Made by a program: the position numbers and the translations under genes. Source: an uncultured bacterium (GTDB taxonomy: Bacteria > Actinomycetota > Coriobacteriia > Coriobacteriales > Coriobacteriaceae). Taken from it: a stretch of 14,555 nt of DNA. Below, one piece after another: positions 13,418-14,555 of the stretch (its first letter is position 1; every line of letters begins with the position of its first letter). The notes under the pieces are model-generated. The model was not told where the DNA came from. It did no database searches and worked only from the letters and a program-made list of their open reading frames with translations. The stretch spans positions 1 through 14,555 of the forward strand of contig CAJMSV010000048.1 of NCBI GenBank assembly GCA_905216175.1, in the 5' to 3' direction.

Positions 13418-13597
13418 TTACTCGGTAACGATAACCTCGCGGTCCTTGTAGAAACCGCAGCTGGGGCACACGTGATGCGGGAGCTTAACAGCGCCGCAAC
13501 GGGGGCACGTGGACTGAGCCGCAGCCGAGATCTTCATGTTGGCGGAACGACGGGTATGGGTGCGGATACGACCCTGCTTTTGTTTAGGTACGGGCAT
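13418..13597 (-). CDS. rpmF: 50S ribosomal protein L32
   Basis: This is a small basic protein of the large ribosomal subunit, 59 residues. It begins with the invariant-type MPVPKQKQGRIRTHTRRSAN and has a zinc ribbon CPRCG (31-35) plus CPSCG (44-48), so this is the Cys4, zinc-containing form. It starts at ATG 13595-13597 with AAGGAAGG five bases upstream. It directly follows the DUF177 gene, as in most bacteria, and a strong terminator lies about 40 nt past its stop. TTGACG (minus strand, 13672-13667), inside the end of the DUF177 gene, could be a -35 for rpmF, but its -10 partner is poor. TATACT just after the rpmF stop could likewise be a -10 for the plsX leader. Confidence 0.97.
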   Translation of the reverse strand: MPVPKQKQGRIRTHTRRSANMKISAAAQSTCPRCGAVKLPHHVCPSCGFYKDREVIVTE

Positions 13598-13661
13598 AGT
13601 GACCTTCCTTATGAACTATCCAGTGTGGCGATTACGCGCAAGTAGCGATACTACCACAGTT

Positions 13662-14216
13662 TTACTCGTCAAGCTTGAGATTCTTCAATGCTGCAAATGG
13701 ATTTTCCGTGGCAGCGGCCCATTCGGCCTCTGCTTGGGCGGCACAATCGCATTGCTCGACGTTGAGATTGATGCCGCAGGTGGGGCAAAGGCCGCGGCAA
13801 TCGGGCTTGCACAGAACGACAAACGGCGTAACCATGACGACCGCGTCGTTGATGGGCTCACCCAGATCGACGATGCGATCCTCGCCCAGCAACTCGTAGC
13901 CATCTTCGTAGGCCTCGGGGTCCTCAGGCTCCTCAAAGAGGTAGAACTCCTCGATCTCGCCTGCGATATCAAACGAGGCGGGCTCTAGGCAGCGATCGCA
14001 CTCGCCGGTGGCGTGAGCGCGGACCATGCCCGAGAGCAGAACACCGGTACCGGCGTTGGTAAAGACCACGTCGTAGGCAATGCCGTCCTGCAGCTGGTAC
14101 TCCTTCTCGCCCACCGTGTAGGTGGCGACATCGACCTTGCCGGTCAGCGGATATGAGTCTCCGGGAAACTCGAGCTGCTCAGAAAGATCAACGGTAACAC
14201 TCGGGAACCCAGCCAT
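13662..14216 (-). CDS. DUF177 (YceD/YlbN-like) protein
   Basis: The YceD family is encoded next to rpmF across bacteria and is implicated in 23S rRNA/large-subunit metabolism. The mechanism is not settled. The 184-residue product has paired Cys in GECDRCLEP (73, 76) and the family's CKPDCRGLCPTCGINLN cluster (Cys136, 140, 144, 147), with a further CDC at 156-158, so it likely binds zinc. Its C-terminus ends NPFAALKNLKLDE, matching the usual DPRLAALKxL-type ending. I use ATG 14214-14216, which overlaps the upstream stop as TAATG. A GTG two codons earlier (14220-14222) is an alternative. It lies 64 nt before rpmF, and translational coupling to the upstream coiled-coil gene is likely. Confidence 0.92.
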   Translation of the reverse strand: MAGFPSVTVDLSEQLEFPGDSYPLTGKVDVATYTVGEKEYQLQDGIAYDVVFTNAGTGVLLSGMVRAHATGECDRCLEPASFDIAGEIEEFYLFEEPEDPEAYEDGYELLGEDRIVDLGEPINDAVVMVTPFVVLCKPDCRGLCPTCGINLNVEQCDCAAQAEAEWAAATENPFAALKNLKLDE

Positions 14217-14555
14217 TACCACTGGCCGTTCTGCTGGGCAGCACCCTCATTGAGCTGCTGACGACAACGGGTGACGGTGCCGGTCAGGCTCTTAAGGTTC
14301 TCCTCGAGGTGCGTAAAGACCTGCTCGGCGTAATCCTCGGCGGCATAGCGCGTCTCGCGCTCGTACTGCTGGGCACGGTCGCGGATGTCGTCGGCCTGCT
14401 GCTGGGCTAAGCGAACGATCTCCTGCTCACCGGCAATGGTGAGCGCCTGCTGCTGAGCATCGGCAATGATGGAATCGGCCTGAGCGGCGGCGGAAGCCAT
14501 AAGCTCCTCGCGCTCCTTAAGGATTCGGCGGGCCTTCTGCCACTCCTCGGGATAG
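14216..14555 (-). CDS. Coiled-coil protein of the DivIVA/ATP-synthase-b-like type, N-terminus outside window
   Basis: The frame is open from the right edge (14554) to TAA at 14216-14218, giving 112 residues of C-terminal sequence beginning YPEEWQKARRILKEREEL. It is almost wholly helical, rich in Ala, Gln, Glu and Arg, with heptad-like spacing (ADSIIADAQQQALTIAGEQE, LAQQQADDIRDRAQQYERE, YAEQVFTHLEENLKSL) and a short Gln/Gly-rich end. Proteins of this kind commonly lie upstream of DUF177-rpmF in Gram-positive bacteria. They are annotated variously as ATPase, DivIVA domain or cell-division-initiation-like proteins, and their function is unproven. The visible part has no membrane segment or catalytic motif. 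Confidence 0.75.
   Translation of the reverse strand, partial: YPEEWQKARRILKEREELMASAAAQADSIIADAQQQALTIAGEQEIVRLAQQQADDIRDRAQQYERETRYAAEDYAEQVFTHLEENLKSLTGTVTRCRQQLNEGAAQQNGQW

Overview
The window looks like chromosomal DNA from a GC-rich, anaerobic actinobacterium of the class Coriobacteriia, probably Collinsella or a close relative. This rests on gene order, codon choice (frequent GTG/TTG starts, GC-rich third positions) and protein character. No rRNA or other lineage marker is present to confirm it. Almost everything is on the minus strand. The only plus-strand genes are a broken gene at the left edge and one complete regulator/metal-cluster gene.

Layout, left to right. Positions 1-217 hold a cobO/btuR (corrinoid adenosyltransferase) scar: the P-loop start is joined out of frame to the C-terminus, with the middle missing. 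Positions 218-346 hold a long imperfect inverted repeat between convergent genes. Then come a MATE transporter (347-1696) and a SpoU/TrmH-type RNA methyltransferase (1822-2736). A folate/thymidylate pair follows, folA (2846-3364) directly after thyA (3374-4222). A divergent intergenic region (4223-4388) carries two copies of a TGACATATG-type palindrome. It leads into a plus-strand DUF134-NifX/DiNase fusion with a strong internal ribosome binding site and a His/Cys-rich tail (4389-5153). A bidirectional terminator (5217-5248) separates this gene from the convergent ffh.

The right two thirds are a housekeeping run transcribed right to left: a coiled-coil protein (partial), DUF177, rpmF, a terminator hairpin, plsX, acpP, rnc, smc, ftsY, ffh, and the shared terminator. 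Spacing is very tight from acpP onward: rnc begins 3 nt after acpP, smc and ffh each follow by about 10 nt, and the smc stop and ftsY start overlap as TAATG. The run links ribosomal protein L32, fatty-acid/phospholipid synthesis (PlsX, ACP), RNA processing (RNase III), chromosome condensation (SMC) and co-translational membrane targeting (FtsY, Ffh).

Most of the window is conserved core genome. The parts most worth a second look are the DUF134-DiNase fusion with its putative operators and internal start, the cobO deletion scar with the neighbouring inverted repeat, the Asp-to-Asn change at a metal-ligand position of RNase III, and the hairpins in front of plsX and acpP. I saw no tRNA, rRNA, CRISPR array, insertion sequence or phage gene. 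No gene-free stretch exceeds 170 bases.
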